Assembly: GCA_020718125.1 (NCBI GenBank)
Contig: DYDC01000109.1
Location: forward strand, 1 to 8,346
Length of the DNA: 8,346 nucleotides
Reading direction: 5' to 3'
DNA from: Methylacidiphilum sp.
Lineage (GTDB): Bacteria; Verrucomicrobiota; Verrucomicrobiia; CAIQCK01
Every line of letters starts with the position of its first letter. Within the stretch, counting starts at the first letter, position 1. The notes beneath the pieces are model-generated. The model had not been told where the DNA came from, made no database searches, and saw only the letters and a program-made list of their open reading frames with translations. Below are positions 7,013 to 8,346 of this stretch, piece by piece. The position numbers and the translations under genes are program-made.

Positions 7013-8252
7013 GGTTGCGGCTCTGATTGTAGCAGAAACGCCTCGAACTTGGCGAGAATCTGGCGTGTGGAGCCGCGCTGAGCGATGTCCTCCAGCGGGA
7101 CGTCGCGTGGAACGGATGGCGGGAAGACGTCCCAGAGGCGCACACCGTCGTTCGCGCGGCGACCGGTCAGTTGCTCAGCCAACTGATCGGTGGTGATGGC
7201 GGCGGGCCAGGCATCCACGCATCGGTCCTTTTCAGAGAGAAGCAGTTCCCTTTCGTCCTCGCGGCCCACGGATCGCTTCAGTCCAAACCGTCGGGCGAGG
7301 AAGTCGCCTAAGGCAACATTGCGCGGAGCATCCCACGAGTGACCACCGGTCATCACGCGGGCCTCGAACGCCTTTTCGGCATCGAGTGCGCGATGGACCT
7401 GCCGGACTTTGCGGACGGTGTGGAAGAACAGGTCCGGCGGCGTGACCACAGTGATCGGCGCCGCCGGATCGTTGGCGCTGATGGCCATGAACGGCGCGGC
7501 CCAGCGACGCCAGCCCCACACGTCAATGATCAGGCAGCAGAGCGCCAGCAGCAGAACACTGATGCCGCCGGCATAGAGGACGCAGGAGCTTGTCCAGCGG
7601 ACTTCGATGATCGGAAACCAAACCGGCCACTGGCTCCACGCGCCGGGGAACCATTCGGCGATCCAGCCGCTCCACAGCACGCCGGCCACGATGCAGCCGA
7701 CGCCGAGCACGGCCAGCCAGCGCAGCTTTTGCCATGCGTCCAAGCCGGAGCGAAGCAACTGTCCCGCGAACACACCGAGCATCGCCGTCGAAGCGTGGCC
7801 GAGGATGCCAATGACCCAGCCGACATGCCGGTCGCGCCATTTGCCGAACATCCACCCCGTCACCCAGTCGCCCGCGTTGCAGCCTTCGCGGAATTTCCCG
7901 ATCTCATGGCCGGGGTCAGGCACAAACGCCAGCAGCGCCCAGTAGCCCACGAGCATCGCAACCGTGGCGATGATCTGGCTGCGCAGACCCAGGTTCAGGA
8001 ACAACACTGCCGCGACGATACAGCCGAGCGCCAGCATCTGGAGCACGCTGTAGGTCAGCTCGAACTTCTTCGGATCGAACGTCAGCAGGTTGCCGTTGAC
8101 CTCATCCCCAGCACGATCATCACGGCCACGCGGAAGACGAGATGGCCGTAGATGCGCGCGCGGCTGTCGCCGCGGCTGAGGCGCTTGCCGGGCGCATAGG
8201 GAATCGCCACGCCGATCCACAAAGCCCCGGAGGGGCGATAGAAAAGAAACAT
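7009..8252 (-). pseudogene. Chimeric, frameshifted remnant: DUF5009/HGSNAT-like membrane protein joined to a hydrolase tail
   Basis: A continuous 403-codon frame (8220-7009) holds the main body, but its first 40 residues are Arg/Pro-rich and unlike the family. In the neighbouring frame the same DNA reads WIGVAIPYAPGKRLSRGDS and RVAVMIVLGM, which fits DUF5009/heparan-alpha-glucosaminide N-acetyltransferase-like proteins. The join is near 8101, so one base appears lost or two gained. From residue 41 the body continues family-like with about five transmembrane helices (roughly 58-76, 83-101, 134-155, 165-184, 212-233) and WGWRRWAAPFMAISAN. After about N250 (near 7470) hydrophobic segments stop, and a soluble tail follows (VRKVRQVHRAL, MTGGHSWDAPRNVALGDF) that resembles the end of an alpha/beta hydrolase with its catalytic His but no Ser elbow. 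The 5' end runs into a repeat. The gene is probably non-functional. Its TGA overlaps the next gene's ATG. Confidence 0.68.
8082..8252 (-). pseudogene. 56-codon N-terminal fragment of the DUF5009-like gene, fused to the repeat
   Basis: This short frame starts at ATG 8252 inside the repeat (MFLFYRPSGAL) and passes in frame into WIGVAIPYAPGKRL, the first recognisable piece of the DUF5009-like protein, then stops at TGA 8084-8082. The last genuine residues are VMIVLGM; the six after that follow the frameshift. The normal N-terminus of the family, including the conserved start of the first transmembrane helices (the LDxLRG-type segment), is absent. This shows the gene is cut at its 5' end by the repeat as well as frameshifted. 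Whether the fragment is translated is unknown. Confidence 0.5.
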
Positions 8253-8346
8253 CACGACTGCTGGAACGAAATCTCTACCGCCCCTACCGGGGTTTCATTT
8301 CGTTTCTGACATCTTCCCACGGCTCGCGCCGTGGGCTACTATCTCG
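8221..8346. repeat. Hairpin-rich dispersed repeat (partial, runs out of window)
   Basis: A non-coding block with three perfect inverted repeats: GCCCC-GGA-GGGGC (8224-8236), CCCC-TACC-GGGG (8281-8292) and CCCACGGC-TCGC-GCCGTGGG (8316-8335). The composition and the motif style (CCCC..GGGG cores, a CCCACGGC/GCCGTGGG stem) match dispersed repeats I recall from verrucomicrobial genomes; that recollection cannot be checked here. Its left edge abuts the truncated DUF5009-like gene at about 8220, and its right edge is outside the window. It may be a REP-like or non-autonomous mobile element. No transposase is in the window. Confidence 0.6.
8316..8335. repeat. Perfect 8-bp stem hairpin within the repeat
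   Basis: CCCACGGC and GCCGTGGG flank a TCGC loop, giving an uninterrupted 8-bp GC-rich stem. There is no run of T after it on the + strand and no A-rich run before it, so it does not look like an intrinsic terminator. It fits better as a structural unit of the dispersed repeat. Confidence 0.6.

Noticed and set aside
6425..7081. 218-codon + strand open frame opposite the alpha/beta hydrolase
   Set aside because: Gly/Val/Asp/Arg-rich translation with no motif; the - strand frame has a signal peptide and complete catalytic triad.
7339..8151. 270-codon + strand open frame opposite the DUF5009-like region
   Set aside because: Composition typical of antisense frames; the - strand shows transmembrane helices and family-like motifs.
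8220..8346. CRISPR array
   Set aside because: The hairpins differ in sequence and are unevenly spaced; there are no identical direct repeats with regular spacers.

Overview
The window reads as GC-rich bacterial chromosome or metagenome contig, about 60% G+C by eye. The gene content (a DUF5009/HGSNAT-like membrane protein, a secreted esterase-like alpha/beta hydrolase, and a hairpin-rich dispersed repeat at the right edge) suggests the Planctomycetota-Verrucomicrobiota group, most likely Verrucomicrobiota. That assignment is inference; no rRNA or marker gene is present.

Left two thirds (1-5892): a defence-type cluster. A Type III-like restriction-modification pair is present. The beta-class DNA methyltransferase Mod (left end cut off by the window) and the helicase-nuclease Res (966 aa, all key motifs visible) lie on the + strand. 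Between them, on the - strand, sits a complete two-gene toxin-antitoxin cassette (DUF433 antitoxin, DUF5615 PIN-like toxin) that fills the mod-res gap almost exactly. Convergent to res is a 187-aa Schlafen/AlbA_2-domain protein on the - strand. It keeps the N-terminal domain but lacks the long C-terminal part I associate with this family. Two short perfect palindromes lie just upstream of it.

Right third (5893-8346): a degraded metabolic region on the - strand. A secreted alpha/beta hydrolase (303 aa) appears intact. Its start codon overlaps the stop of the gene upstream (ATGA). That upstream gene looks broken in three ways. Its 5' end is replaced by a hairpin-bearing repeat, it carries a frameshift near 8101, and its transmembrane DUF5009-like part is joined in frame near 7470 to what looks like the tail of a different alpha/beta hydrolase. 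The right edge (8221-8346) is the repeat itself, with three perfect hairpins, and it runs out of the window.

Functionally, Mod and Res would methylate and restrict DNA. The toxin-antitoxin pair may stabilise the locus or act as an abortive backup. The AlbA_2 protein may be a remnant of another defence or regulatory gene. The hydrolase is probably an exported carbohydrate esterase unrelated to defence.
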